A stretch of 64,000 nt of DNA from Pseudodesulfovibrio indicus (GCF_001563225.1 NZ_CP014206.1:992001-1056000), one strand, 5' to 3'; shown: positions 1-7,952, counted from the stretch's first letter. Numbers and translations: made by a program. Notes: generated by a model from the sequence alone, not told the origin.

Positions 1-1
1 C

Positions 2-733
2 TGGTACGACCTCCATGTCCCGGACATCGACGGCGTGGCCCGGTTTTATGACGCGGTCCTGGACTGGGGGATGGAGCGCACGGACCCGGGTTCCTCCAAG
101 GTCAAGACCATCTTCCACAAGGGGCGGCTCATCGGCAGCGTCTTCGAGCTGACCGAGGCCGGTCCGGCCGCGGGCTGGGTTGCCTGCGCCTCGGTCCCGG
201 ACGTGGACGGCGCGGCAGCGCGCGCCGTGAAACAGGGCGGGCGCGTGGTCGCCGCGCCGACGGACAAACCCTATCGTGGCCGCATGGCCACCATCCGCGA
301 CCCGCAATCCGCGCGCATGGCGTTGCTCCATTCCCCGGTGGGCGACCCGCGCGACGAGGGGCCGGGAGACGGCCTCTTCCTCGGCGCGGAGCTGTGGACC
401 CCGGACGTGGAAGCTGGCGCAAAATTCTACGCCGGGCTGCTCGGCTATCAGCTCGCCGCCGTCAGGCTGAAGCAGGGGACCTACGTCATGCTCCTGGCCG
501 AGGGCAAGCCGCGCGGCGGCCTCACCGCGCCCCTCGCGTCCCTGCCCGCCGCGCTGTGGATACCCCAGGTGGCCGTGTCGGACATCGAAGGCACGGTGCA
601 ACGGGTGGAGGAGAACGGCGGCACCGTGTTGCTTCGGCCCGATCCCGCGTCCCGTCCCAACCGCACCGCCGTGTTCGCCGACCCCTCGGGCGCCATACTG
701 GGCGTGCGCGAGTTCGTCCCGCCTCGGGAATGA
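2..733 (+). CDS. VOC (glyoxalase/bleomycin-resistance) family protein, 5' end outside window
   Basis: The frame is open from the window edge, and the first visible residues (WYDLHVPDIDGVARFYD) are the usual start of a VOC domain, so the gene begins just upstream. Two VOC modules follow each other: residues about 1-115, ending in the ARMALLHSP strand, and about 125-243, starting LFLGAELWTPDVEAGAKFY. The two-module layout resembles the CFP32/hydroxylase-like VOC group. Such proteins usually bind a metal with His/Glu pairs, but substrates vary widely and none can be read here. A GTG at position 35 lies inside the first conserved strand and is not the real start. The closest neighbour downstream is on the same strand after a gap of about 150 bp. 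The family assignment is secure and the function is unknown. Confidence 0.85.
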   Translation, partial: WYDLHVPDIDGVARFYDAVLDWGMERTDPGSSKVKTIFHKGRLIGSVFELTEAGPAAGWVACASVPDVDGAAARAVKQGGRVVAAPTDKPYRGRMATIRDPQSARMALLHSPVGDPRDEGPGDGLFLGAELWTPDVEAGAKFYAGLLGYQLAAVRLKQGTYVMLLAEGKPRGGLTAPLASLPAALWIPQVAVSDIEGTVQRVEENGGTVLLRPDPASRPNRTAVFADPSGAILGVREFVPPRE

Positions 734-742
734 TGCAGCCAT

Positions 743-755
743 GGCACATTGTGCC
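743..755. promoter_or_regulatory. 13-bp palindrome upstream of the FmdE-like gene
   Basis: GGCACATTGTGCC is a perfect inverted repeat around one central T. It lies in the 154-bp gap before the FmdE-like gene and could be an operator. It shares the GCACA/TGTGC core with inverted repeats at 3027 and 12597. No regulator is known for it. Confidence 0.3.
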
Positions 756-887
756 GAATCGTACATAATACCGGTTTATTGCGCTGGTGGAATGGCCGTG
801 GCATAGTGCGTTTCCATTTTTATGGTCATAATCGGGGAAAAGACGGCATCGGTCATGCCGCCCGCGAACGCGAACAGTGAGGCAAAC

Positions 888-2522
888 ATGAACATCGGTC
901 AGTACACCTTTGAAGAGTTCAAGCAGAAGGCCAAGGAATTTCACGGGTATCCCGCTCCGGGATTGCTCATCGGCGGATACATGGTGGAAGCGGCCAAGGC
1001 CCGGTTGCCCGAAGGCACCCTGTTCGAGGCCATGGTCGAGTCCGGCAAGTGTCTGCCCGACGCGGTCCAGCTCCTGACCCTCTGCTCCACGGGCAACAAC
1101 TGGATGAAGGTCAAGCTGCTGGGCCGGTACGCCGTGTCCCTGTACGACAAGTTCACGGGTGTTGGCGTGCGCGTGGCCATTGATCGGAAGAAGCTCGACA
1201 AGTGGCCGGAGATCCGGGGCTGGTTCATGAAGGAGAAGCCCAAGGCGGAACAGGACACCGACAAGCTGTTCGCCGAGATCGAGGAGGCGGGGGACACCAT
1301 CTGCTCCATCCGGCCCGTGACCATTTCCAAGAAATACCTGGGCCACGGCCACATGACCACCATCGACGTCTGTCCGGTCTGTGGCGAGGCGTATCCCGGC
1401 TCGGACGGCTCCATCTGCCGCGGCTGCCAGGGCGAGGACCCCTACGTGGCCATGGAGAACGTGGCCTGCGCCGACGACGCCCCCGACGGGCCGGAACTTC
1501 GGGTGGTCCCGGTGGAGCAGGCCGTGGGCAAGCAGGTCGTCCACGACATGACCGGCATCGAGCCGGGCGAATCCAAGGGCCCCATCGCCCGCGCCGGCGA
1601 CGTCCTGGACGTGGGCGACGTCTGCCGGTTGCAGCGCATCGGCAAGTTCAACGTCTTTGACGGCGAGGCCCTGCCGGGCGACGAGTGGGTGCACGAGAAC
1701 GACGCGGTCAAGGCGTTCGCCAAGCGCATGGCCGGGCCGGGCATCACCTACGACCCGAACCCGGAAGAGGGCAAGATCAACTTCTTCGCCGAGTATCCCG
1801 GCATGCTGTCCATCGACCTGGACGCCCTGACCCGGTTCAACCTGTCCCCGGACGTCATGCTCGCCACCCGCCACGACGGGTCCGTCATGCCCGAGGGCAA
1901 GGGCGTGGCCGGCACCCGCGCCATCCCACTGTACATCTCCCGCGACCGGTTCAGCCGCGCCCTGACCGCCCTTGGCGAAGGGCCTGTGCTGTCCGTCCTG
2001 CCCCTGCGGACGGCCAAGGTCGGCATCCTGGTCACCGGCACCGAAGTGTTCCAGGGCCTCATCGAGGACAAGTTCATCCCCATCGTCTCGTCCAAGGTCA
2101 TCAACCTCGGCTCCGAGGTGCACATGACCGACATCGTGCCCGACGACCGCGAGGCCATCACCAAGGCGGCCAAGGCGATGCTCGAAGGCGGCTGCGACCT
2201 GGTGGTGACCACCGCCGGCATGTCCGTGGACCCGGACGACGTGACCCGTGCGGCCCTGGTGGACGCCGGGCTGCACGGCGACCTCTACGGCGTGCCCATG
2301 CTGCCCGGCACCATGACGCTGGTGGGCAAGCTGAAGCAGGCCGACATCATCGGGGTTCCGGCCTGTGCGTTGTTCTACAAGACCACGGCGTTCGACGTGG
2401 TGCTGCCGAGGATCCTGGCCGGACAGCAGTTGAGCCGGAAGGATCTGGCGCGGCTCGGAGAGGGCGGGTTCTGCATGAATTGCAAGACGTGTTCGTTCCC
2501 GAAGTGTCCGTTCGGAAAGTAG
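888..2522 (+). CDS. FmdE domain - zinc finger - molybdopterin-binding (MoeA-like) protein
   Basis: A 544-residue protein. I chose the ATG at 888 because GAGG stands just before it and FmdE similarity begins there (MNIGQYTFEEF); an upstream GTG at 822 would add 22 unconserved residues. Domains: an FmdE-like domain at about 1-150 with FHGYPAPGLLIGGYM and a conserved GKCLPDAVQ...CSTGN stretch; a four-cysteine zinc finger at about 162-180 (CPVCG...CRGC); a linker; then a MoaB/MoeA-type molybdopterin-binding fold at about 375-520 (VGILVTGTEVFQG, DLVVTTAGMSVDPDD). The C-terminus carries a second Cys cluster (CMNCKTCSFPKCPFGK). FmdE was named from the molybdenum formylmethanofuran dehydrogenase operon. 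A role in molybdenum or tungsten cofactor handling is likely, but the reaction is unknown. It seems monocistronic, with a strong terminator after it. Confidence 0.85.
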   Translation: MNIGQYTFEEFKQKAKEFHGYPAPGLLIGGYMVEAAKARLPEGTLFEAMVESGKCLPDAVQLLTLCSTGNNWMKVKLLGRYAVSLYDKFTGVGVRVAIDRKKLDKWPEIRGWFMKEKPKAEQDTDKLFAEIEEAGDTICSIRPVTISKKYLGHGHMTTIDVCPVCGEAYPGSDGSICRGCQGEDPYVAMENVACADDAPDGPELRVVPVEQAVGKQVVHDMTGIEPGESKGPIARAGDVLDVGDVCRLQRIGKFNVFDGEALPGDEWVHENDAVKAFAKRMAGPGITYDPNPEEGKINFFAEYPGMLSIDLDALTRFNLSPDVMLATRHDGSVMPEGKGVAGTRAIPLYISRDRFSRALTALGEGPVLSVLPLRTAKVGILVTGTEVFQGLIEDKFIPIVSSKVINLGSEVHMTDIVPDDREAITKAAKAMLEGGCDLVVTTAGMSVDPDDVTRAALVDAGLHGDLYGVPMLPGTMTLVGKLKQADIIGVPACALFYKTTAFDVVLPRILAGQQLSRKDLARLGEGGFCMNCKTCSFPKCPFGK

Positions 2523-2551
2523 AATCGGTTCCCTTGTTGGAAGCGATACGG

Positions 2552-2581
2552 AAGGCCGCCCCTTGGGGCGGCCTTTTTTTT
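2552..2581 (+). terminator. Rho-independent terminator after the FmdE-like gene
   Basis: A GC-rich stem (AAGGCCGCCCC / GGGGCGGCCTT) is followed by a run of eight T residues about 30 bp after the stop codon. Confidence 0.9.
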
Positions 2582-2632
2582 GCGTGATGCGGGAGAGGTG
2601 GTGCACGATGTCGCGCGGGAGTTGTTGTCCGT

Positions 2633-2790
2633 CATGAGAGTCGACGTTGTCGCTCCTTCATGTTTTTTGGGGAGCCCTCCCGGCGGGGTTCTTTTTTTTC
2701 CAAAGCAAAAAAGAAAGAACCAAAGAAAAGTGCTTTGGCGGGTATCCCCCCCCCCCCGAGTTTTGCCGCCAAGAATCCGCTCCGCTCCGC
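2633..2790 (+). repeat. Dispersed element II, truncated copy 1
   Basis: This stretch matches the start of the elements at 5518 and 41033: a gcgctcctcca-like start, CCCTCCCGGCGGGGTTCTTT, a spacer, AAAGAAAGAACCAAAGAAAA, then a ccgccaagaatccg segment. The GGTTCTTT/AAAGAACC arms can pair. After about 2790 the sequence diverges from the other copies. It contains a run of 12 C at 2746-2757 where the other copies have GGGGACATCCCCGCCC-like sequence. It is not coding. The rest of 2582-3217 holds an element I half, one inverted repeat and no gene. Confidence 0.7.
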
Positions 2791-2929
2791 TCGGTACGGC
2801 TTCGCCCCAAAGTGCTCCAGGGGGAGCCTTTGGACGGGGCTTGGGTATGCCGTTTGCGGGTGGCCAAAAACCGCTCCAGAGAGCAGCCCGTCCGTTGTCC
2901 TGCTCCGCCAAAGGCGGCGACAATGAGTC

Positions 2930-3006
2930 TTGGAAAGGGGATGGGGGGCCAGGGGGAAACCTTTTGCAAAAGGTTTCCCCCCCTTCTCCCTGCCCGCCGG
3001 AGGCGT
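2930..3006 (-). repeat. Element I half, inverted orientation (hairpin 2952-2981)
   Basis: A perfect 14-bp stem GGGGGAAACCTTTT / AAAAGGTTTCCCCC with a 2-nt apex is followed by GCCCGCCGGAGGCG, the reverse complement of the GCCTCCGGCGGC box that opens forward copies. It is the same family as the copies at 20002, 22692, 27419, 45453 and 56326. Confidence 0.75.
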
Positions 3007-3026
3007 GTCGGTATGTGTGCTGTAAA

Positions 3027-3044
3027 TTGCACAGACTTGTGCAA
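3027..3044. promoter_or_regulatory. TTGCACA-N4-TGTGCAA inverted repeat, possible operator
   Basis: A perfect 7-bp inverted repeat with a 4-bp spacer lies about 175 bp upstream of the DUF2318 operon. The same half-sites recur in a cluster at 12578-12626. It is probably a dimeric regulator site, but the regulator is not identifiable here. Confidence 0.4.
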
Positions 3045-3217
3045 GGGTGCGGAGTGGTGCACCGGTTTGCGGCGTTGGTTTGGCGGCAAGTTGTCGGAAA
3101 GATATGAGTTCGTGTTTGGTATGGTGTCTGCATAGTAGAATGGTTTAGTAACTGTTTTCAGCGAGAGCTTGCACTATTTTCATACCACAGAAGTCTGGAA
3201 TTGGGACGGAGGAAATT

Positions 3218-3670
3218 ATGAACGGACTGAAATACGTCGGCGTGATCGTGATGTTGTTCGCCCTGGGTTTTGCTGCCGAGGGCAAGGCGTTTTGGGGTTT
3301 CGGCGGGCCTGAGAAGGTCGAGGCGGTGAACGGGAGCGTGACCCTGCCGGTGGCGGCCGTGTCGGACGGCGCGGCGCATTACTATTCCTTTGATGCCAAC
3401 GGCAAGGACGTGAAATTCTTTGTGCTCAAGAGCAGCGACGGCGTGATCCGCGCGGCCTTCGACGCCTGCGACGTCTGCTATCTGGAGAAAAAGGGGTATT
3501 CCCAGGACGGCGAGTTCATGGTCTGCAACAATTGCGGCCAGAAGTTCCACTCCTCGCGCATCAATGAGGTCCGCGGCGGCTGCAATCCTTCGCCCCTGGC
3601 CCGCACCGTGAGCGGCGAGAGCGTGGTCATCCCGGCCGCCGACATCAGTGCCGGGGCCGGGTACTTCTAA
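3218..3670 (+). CDS. DUF2318 exported Cys-rich protein
   Basis: A 150-residue protein with an N-terminal signal or anchor (about 1-24, YVGVIVMLFALGFAAEG) and a DUF2318 domain. The diagnostic features are FFVLKSSDG, FDACDVCY...KKGY, the second pair MVCNNCGQKF and GGCNPSPL, which together form a four- or five-cysteine metal or haem-binding site facing the periplasm. The start is fixed by GGAGG six bases before the ATG. The stop is one base before the permease gene, and an ATPase gene follows. DUF2318 proteins are often encoded beside FtsX-type permeases and iron-related transporters. A metal-binding part of an exporter or importer is the best inference, and the metal is unknown. Confidence 0.85.
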   Translation: MNGLKYVGVIVMLFALGFAAEGKAFWGFGGPEKVEAVNGSVTLPVAAVSDGAAHYYSFDANGKDVKFFVLKSSDGVIRAAFDACDVCYLEKKGYSQDGEFMVCNNCGQKFHSSRINEVRGGCNPSPLARTVSGESVVIPAADISAGAGYF

Positions 3671-3671
3671 C

Positions 3672-4835
3672 ATGAACATCCTGACCATTCCGCTCAGGAA
3701 CATCCGCCGGAAATGGGTCAAGACCCTGCTCCTGCTGCTGGTCTTCACCCTGGGCGTGACCTCCATCGTGTCCCTGAACTACGTCTCCAGCGTGGTGGGC
3801 GACTCCCTTGAGAAGAAGCTCACCGCCTACGGCGCGAACATCCTGATCATGCCCCAAAGCGAAAAGCTGACCGTGAGCTACGGCGGCTTCGCCATGGGGG
3901 ACATGGCGCTCGGCGTGCACGACCTGGACGAAACCCTGGTGGCCGAGCGGGTCGCGGGGATCGAGCTTCGGGAGCGCATCGCCGTGGTCGCGCCCAAGCT
4001 GGTGGCCATGGCCAAGGCGGGCGACACCGCCGTGGGCGTGGTCGGCGTGCGCTGGGACCGGGAGAAGATCCTCAAGGGCTACTGGGCCGTGAACGGCGCT
4101 TTCCCGGAAGCCGAAAACGGCGTGCTGGTCGGGGCCAAGGCCGCCGCCAACCTGGGGCTGGTCCCCGGCTCGGACCTGACCCTGAACGACGTACCCGTGC
4201 GCGTGGCGGGCGTGCTCATGCCCACCGGCTCGGACGACGACTCGGTGATCTTCGCGTCCATGGACTTCGCCCAGGCGCACTTCGGTTCGCCGGGCCGGGT
4301 CAGCTTCGTGGAGGTCGCGGCCCTGTGCGCGGGCTGCCCCATCGACGAGATCGTGGCCGAGCTGCAAAAGGCGCTGCCCGGCACGGACATCCAGGCGCTG
4401 CAGTCCATCGTCAAGCAGCGCATGTACTCGGTGAACTTCGTCAAGGACCTCATCCTGACCGTGTCCCTGGTCATCCTGTTCATCGCCTGCTGCATGGTCG
4501 GCGTGACCATGCTCGCCTCGGTCAACGAGCGGATCAAGGAGATCGGCCTGATGCGTTCCCTCGGTTTTGCCAGATCGGGCGTGTTCGCCATCTTCTGCTT
4601 CGAGGCCGTGGTCATCGGCCTGGTGGCGGGTGCGGCGGGGTATGCGGCGGGCTACGGCCTGAGCCTCAAGGTCCTGGCCCTGCTCGACATGGCCAAGGAC
4701 GCGACGCTCGTCTTCAACCCTGGCCACATGGCCCTGACCGGGCTGCTCATCGTGGCCGTGTCCGTGCTGTCCGCGTTCTTCCCGGCCTGGAAGGCCGCGT
4801 CCGTGGAACCGTCCGAAGCCCTCATATCCCTGTAG
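3672..4835 (+). CDS. FtsX/MacB-type ABC transporter permease
   Basis: A 387-residue integral membrane protein with the MacB-FtsX layout. It has one N-terminal membrane helix (about 18-42), a large periplasmic MacB_PCD-like domain (about 45-245), then three helices near 260-285, 305-330 and 355-380. The cytoplasmic loop ERIKEIGLMRSLGFARSGVF is the coupling segment typical of the family. The gene follows the DUF2318 gene with a 1-bp gap and precedes its ATPase by 8 bp, so the three form one operon. The ATG at 3672 starts MNILTIPLRNIRRK, a normal family start; an in-frame upstream GTG would lie inside the previous gene. The substrate is unknown. The family mostly does mechanotransmission or export rather than channelled transport. 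Confidence 0.9.
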   Translation: MNILTIPLRNIRRKWVKTLLLLLVFTLGVTSIVSLNYVSSVVGDSLEKKLTAYGANILIMPQSEKLTVSYGGFAMGDMALGVHDLDETLVAERVAGIELRERIAVVAPKLVAMAKAGDTAVGVVGVRWDREKILKGYWAVNGAFPEAENGVLVGAKAAANLGLVPGSDLTLNDVPVRVAGVLMPTGSDDDSVIFASMDFAQAHFGSPGRVSFVEVAALCAGCPIDEIVAELQKALPGTDIQALQSIVKQRMYSVNFVKDLILTVSLVILFIACCMVGVTMLASVNERIKEIGLMRSLGFARSGVFAIFCFEAVVIGLVAGAAGYAAGYGLSLKVLALLDMAKDATLVFNPGHMALTGLLIVAVSVLSAFFPAWKAASVEPSEALISL

Positions 4836-4843
4836 GAGTGATC

Positions 4844-5506
4844 ATGTTCGAAGCCAGAAACATCACCAAGACCTTCCGGTCCGAAGGGTTGGAGTCCCGC
4901 GTCCTGTGCGGGGCCGACCTGACCGTGGAGCCGGGCGAGTTCGTGTCCATCGTGGGCCGTTCCGGGTCCGGCAAGACCACCTTCCTGAACATCCTGTCCA
5001 CGCTCCTGGCCCCGGACGGGGGCGAGCTGCTCTACCGTGGCGAGGACGTCACCAACTTCTCCCGCGCCCGGCTCAACGAGCTCAGGAGCCGGGACTTCGC
5101 CGTGATCTTCCAGTTCCATCACCTGCTGCCGTATCTCTCGGCGCGCGAGAACGTGCTCCTGCCCTACATGCAGGGCGTGCGGCCCGTGACCGCCGAGCAG
5201 CGCAAGCGGGCCGACGCCTGCCTGGAGCGGGTGGGGCTGTCCGGCAAGGGCGACAAGCTGCCCGGCCACCTGTCCGGCGGCGAGCAGCAGCGGGTGGCCA
5301 TCGCCCGCGCCCTGGTCAAGGAGTCCGCGCTGTTGTTCGCGGACGAGCCCACCGGCAACCTGGACAAGGCGACCGGCGAGTCGATCATGGAGTTGCTGGG
5401 GGATTTGAAGGGGGATGGGTTGTCCATCGTCATGGTCACGCACGACGGGGAGTACGCCGCGAGGGCGGACAGGATGGTGACCATGGTGGAGGGGAGAGTG
5501 GCTTAG
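4844..5506 (+). CDS. LolD/MacB-type ABC transporter ATP-binding protein
   Basis: A 220-residue ATPase of the LolD/MacB/FtsE subfamily. It shows Walker A (GRSGSGKTTFLN, about 38), a Q-loop with the FQFHHLLPYLSARENV signature of this subfamily, the ABC signature LSGGEQQRVAIARAL, Walker B LLFADEPTGNLD, and the switch His in MVTHD. The start at 4844 has AGGAG eight bases upstream. It is the last gene of the DUF2318-permease-ATPase operon and should power the neighbouring permease as a dimer. A repeat element begins directly after the stop. Confidence 0.93.
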   Translation: MFEARNITKTFRSEGLESRVLCGADLTVEPGEFVSIVGRSGSGKTTFLNILSTLLAPDGGELLYRGEDVTNFSRARLNELRSRDFAVIFQFHHLLPYLSARENVLLPYMQGVRPVTAEQRKRADACLERVGLSGKGDKLPGHLSGGEQQRVAIARALVKESALLFADEPTGNLDKATGESIMELLGDLKGDGLSIVMVTHDGEYAARADRMVTMVEGRVA

Positions 5507-5517
5507 TCCTTTTTTTA

Positions 5518-5830
5518 GAGCCGTCGCTGGCGCTCCTCCAAGTTTCGAACAGCCCTCCCGGCGGGGTTCTTTCTTTTGTTGGGCCAAAAGAAAGAACCAA
5601 AGAAAAGGCCCTGGGGGGACATCCCCGCCCGAAGTTTGGCCGCTGAGAATCCGATTCGCTCGGGACGGCTCCATCCGATCAAAAGTAGAGTGCGTGCCTC
5701 CACGGGAACGCCCCTTCTATGGGATGCCGCCGGGCCACGGGAGCGGAGCCGCCGCCCCTTCGCGGTCGGCTTCTAGGCGGCCAGAACAGGGCTCGCTCTC
5801 TGCGGCTTGGCGGAACAACGTGCGAAGGAA
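5518..5830 (+). repeat. Dispersed element II, full copy 2
   Basis: A non-coding element of about 310 bp between the ABC operon and the bactofilin operon. Landmarks shared with the inverse copy at 41033-41330 are gagccgtcgctggcgctcct, CCCTCCCGGCGGGGTTCTTT, AAAGAAAGAACCAAAGAAAA, TTTGGCCGCTGAGAATCCGA, CCATCCGATCAAAAGTAGA, CTCCACGGGAACGCCCCTT, and CGCCCCTTCGCGGTCGGCTT. Short frames inside it are not shared between copies in a coding pattern. No gene is seen in 5507-5938. Confidence 0.85.
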
Positions 5831-5878
5831 GAGGGCCTTCGGGCCTGATGGCGGGGGAGGGTGCCGCTGTGAAGGGGC

Positions 5879-5916
5879 AAAACAAAAGGGCCGCTCCGGT
5901 TTGGGAGCGGCCCTTT
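5879..5916 (-). terminator. Terminator of the bactofilin operon
   Basis: The stem GGGCCGCTCC / GGGAGCGGCCC (5888-5913) is followed on the minus strand by TTTTGTTTT. It ends the minus-strand transcript of the bactofilin and 52-residue genes. Confidence 0.85.
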
Positions 5917-5938
5917 GTCGTCGGCTTGGTCGGGCCGA

Positions 5939-6097
5939 TTATTTCTTTTCTTTTTCGGGTTTGGCCTCACGGATGTAGGCCAGGCCGTCGGTCAGAGAGC
6001 GAATGTGGCACTGCATGACCAGCTCCACCTCGCGCTTCTTCTCGGCGGTGAAGGCGACGTATTCCGCGCCTTTGTTTTCGATGACCAGTTCAAACAT
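5939..6097 (-). CDS. 52-residue conserved-looking small protein downstream of bactofilin
   Basis: The frame reads MFELVIENKGAEYVAFTAEK and ends in a Lys/Glu-rich tail (AKPEKEKK). GGAGG stands six bases before the ATG, and the gene starts 12 bp after the bactofilin stop with a terminator behind it, so it is very likely translated from the same transcript. There is no membrane segment or signal peptide, and the sequence predicts a short mixed alpha/beta protein with one Cys (MQCHIRS). I do not recognise the family. The tight coupling suggests a role linked to the bactofilin scaffold, but this is only context. Confidence 0.7.
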   Translation of the reverse strand: MFELVIENKGAEYVAFTAEKKREVELVMQCHIRSLTDGLAYIREAKPEKEKK

Positions 6098-6109
6098 GTC
6101 GTACCTCCG

Positions 6110-6577
6110 TTACGCTCCGGTGTCGTCGGAGCCGGTCTTGGCGACCTCGGGTTCCCTGGCGGCCGTCTTGGATTGGCCGCCGAAATTTGCGGACACGACC
6201 TTGGGGTTGGCGGCAACGCCCTCGCCCCTGGTCATGTTGATGGTCCCTTCGACCACGGCGCCCTTTTCCACGACAAGCACCGGGGTGTCAAGGCTTCCCT
6301 TGAGGACGCTCGTTTTTTCGAACACGGCCTTTTCCTTGACGTGGACGTCGCCGCGGATCTCGCCGCAGGAGGTCAACTGCCCCACGCGCACCACGCCTTC
6401 GATATACGCCTTGCGGCCGAGGATCAGATTGCCGTCGGTGGTGATTTCACCCTCGTACCGCCCGTCGATGCGGACCGTGCCGACAAACTCGAGCTTGCCC
6501 CGGTATTCTGTCCCGACGCCCAGGAAGGCGTTCAGCTCGGAATTTTCTTTGGTATTCTTGCTGGAAAACAGTCCCAT
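6110..6577 (-). CDS. Bactofilin family protein
   Basis: A 155-residue protein with a bactofilin (DUF583) core at about 18-125. It is built of repeated short beta-strands such as GTVRIDGRYEGEITTDGNLILG, AYIEGVVRVGQL, GEIRGDVHVKEKAVFEKTS and APVLVVEKGAVVEG-like turns, which form the right-handed beta-helix of this family. The flexible ends (MGLFSSKNTKENSE and the Ala/Glu-rich tail) are normal. Bactofilins polymerise without nucleotide and organise cell-envelope or polar structures. The first gene of a two-gene minus-strand operon. Confidence 0.92.
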   Translation of the reverse strand: MGLFSSKNTKENSELNAFLGVGTEYRGKLEFVGTVRIDGRYEGEITTDGNLILGRKAYIEGVVRVGQLTSCGEIRGDVHVKEKAVFEKTSVLKGSLDTPVLVVEKGAVVEGTINMTRGEGVAANPKVVSANFGGQSKTAAREPEVAKTGSDDTGA

Positions 6578-6724
6578 CTCATGTTCCTCGCGCGTTCCGG
6601 GGGGTGCATAGGGACGACCCCCCGCTTCAGGTCAAAACAGCAGAGCAGGGTTCTCCTATATACCCGGTGGCAGTGGAGCGCCACTTTTTTTTGGCCCGGG
6701 AAATACGGGCCGGGGCGAAACCGG

Positions 6725-7162
6725 CTAGTCCAGCCGCCTGCCCATGGAGAGGCGCGGCTCCACGGTAAAGCCGTTGGCCTCGTAGAAACGGCGCACGGTC
6801 TCGTTGGACTCCAGGATCTGGAGGTTGACCTTGACGCAGCCCAGGGCCTTGAGCTCGGCCAGGGCGCGGTCCAGCAGCCGGGTTCCCAGCCTCCGGCCCC
6901 GCTGGTCCGGGTGCACGGCCAGGGAGTATATCCAGCCCCGGTGGCCGTCGTACCCGGCCATGATTGTCCCGACCACCAGGCCCGACTCCACACCGCCCGC
7001 TTCGGCCACCCAGAAGAGGCGGTCGCGGGCGACCTTGGCGTCGATGACGAACCCCGGCTCGTTGTAGTCGGCGGGGTAGCCGAACACGGCGCGCCACAGG
7101 GCGGTCACGCCGTCCCGGTGGCGGTCCTCGAAGGGCAGAATGGCGGGATGGTTATCGGTCAT
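6725..7162 (-). CDS. GNAT family N-acetyltransferase (YpeA-like)
   Basis: A 145-residue single GNAT domain. Motif A is IYSLAVHPDQRGRRLGTRLLDRALAEL (about 80-105), which contains the acetyl-CoA pyrophosphate loop R/Q-x-x-G-x-G/R; motif B is KVNLQILESNETVRRFYEANGF, the usual Asn and Tyr of the C-terminal half. The arrangement resembles the YpeA group. The substrate is unknown. It is monocistronic and its start is divergent from the sugar isomerase at 7255, with a 92-bp shared upstream region. Confidence 0.9.
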   Translation of the reverse strand: MTDNHPAILPFEDRHRDGVTALWRAVFGYPADYNEPGFVIDAKVARDRLFWVAEAGGVESGLVVGTIMAGYDGHRGWIYSLAVHPDQRGRRLGTRLLDRALAELKALGCVKVNLQILESNETVRRFYEANGFTVEPRLSMGRRLD

Positions 7163-7254
7163 GGGCGCAGTCTGCCCCGGACCGGTCCCGGTGTCCAGGT
7201 TTGGTGGTGCCGGAACCGCTTGACGGGTCCTACCCGCTCACCTAGAAGGGTGGC

Positions 7255-7926
7255 ATGAAACGCAGCGAAATCAACGCACTCATCCGCGACGCCAAGGAGT
7301 TCTTCGGTTCCTTCAAATTCGCCCTGCCGCCCTGGGCCTTCTGGGGTCCCGAACAGTGGAAGGGCAAGGGCGGGTCCGAGGTGGTGGCCAACCAGCTCGG
7401 CTGGGACCTGACCGATTACGGCGCGGGCGATTTCGAGCGGCGCGGGCTGATCCTGTTCACCATCCGCAACGGCAACCTGGCCGCCGGACATCCCAAGAAA
7501 TATGCGGAAAAGATCATGATCGTCCGCGAGAACCAGATCTGCCCCATGCATTTCCACTGGTCCAAGACCGAGGACATCATCAACCGGGGCGGCGGCAACC
7601 TGGTCATCGAGCTGTACGGCTCCACCCCGTCCGAAGAGCTGGGCGCGGAACCCCTGGCCGTGTCCGTGGACGGCTTCACCCGCATCGTCCAGCCCGGCGG
7701 CAAGGTCGTCCTCACCCCGGGCGAATCCATCTTCCTGGAGCAGGGCATGTACCACCGCTTCTACGGCGAACCCGGCAAGGGCAAGGTCCTGGTGGGCGAG
7801 GTCTCGTCGGTCAACGACGACAACACCGACAACCGCTTCCACCAACCCCAGGCCCGCTTCCCCGAAATCGAAGAGGACGAGCCGCCCCTGCACCTCCTGT
7901 GCACGGACTACCCGAACTACGTGTAG
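7255..7926 (+). CDS. D-lyxose/D-mannose-type sugar isomerase (cupin)
   Basis: A 223-residue cupin-fold isomerase of the D-lyxose ketol-isomerase family. The metal site is visible as CPMHFHWSKTEDIINRGGG (His, His and Glu) with a second cupin half GESIFLEQGMYHRFYG that supplies the fourth ligand. The N-terminus MKRSEINALIRDAKEFF is typical of the family. The expected reaction is aldose-ketose isomerisation of D-lyxose/D-xylulose or D-mannose/D-fructose with a divalent metal. AGAAGGG lies before the ATG, and no sugar transporter is nearby. Followed by a terminator. Confidence 0.88.
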   Translation: MKRSEINALIRDAKEFFGSFKFALPPWAFWGPEQWKGKGGSEVVANQLGWDLTDYGAGDFERRGLILFTIRNGNLAAGHPKKYAEKIMIVRENQICPMHFHWSKTEDIINRGGGNLVIELYGSTPSEELGAEPLAVSVDGFTRIVQPGGKVVLTPGESIFLEQGMYHRFYGEPGKGKVLVGEVSSVNDDNTDNRFHQPQARFPEIEEDEPPLHLLCTDYPNYV

Positions 7927-7952
7927 CATTCCGTGCCGCGGGACGGGAAAAG

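Noticed and set aside
734-887. Possible molybdenum-cofactor riboswitch before the FmdE-like gene
   Set aside because: The expected conserved segments of the Moco RNA motif were not seen; only small palindromes are visible.
522-2606. Long open frame on the minus strand across the FmdE-like gene
   Set aside because: It is the antisense shadow of a GC-rich gene: no family motif, low-complexity His/Gly/Val composition, and the plus-strand reading is a known fold.
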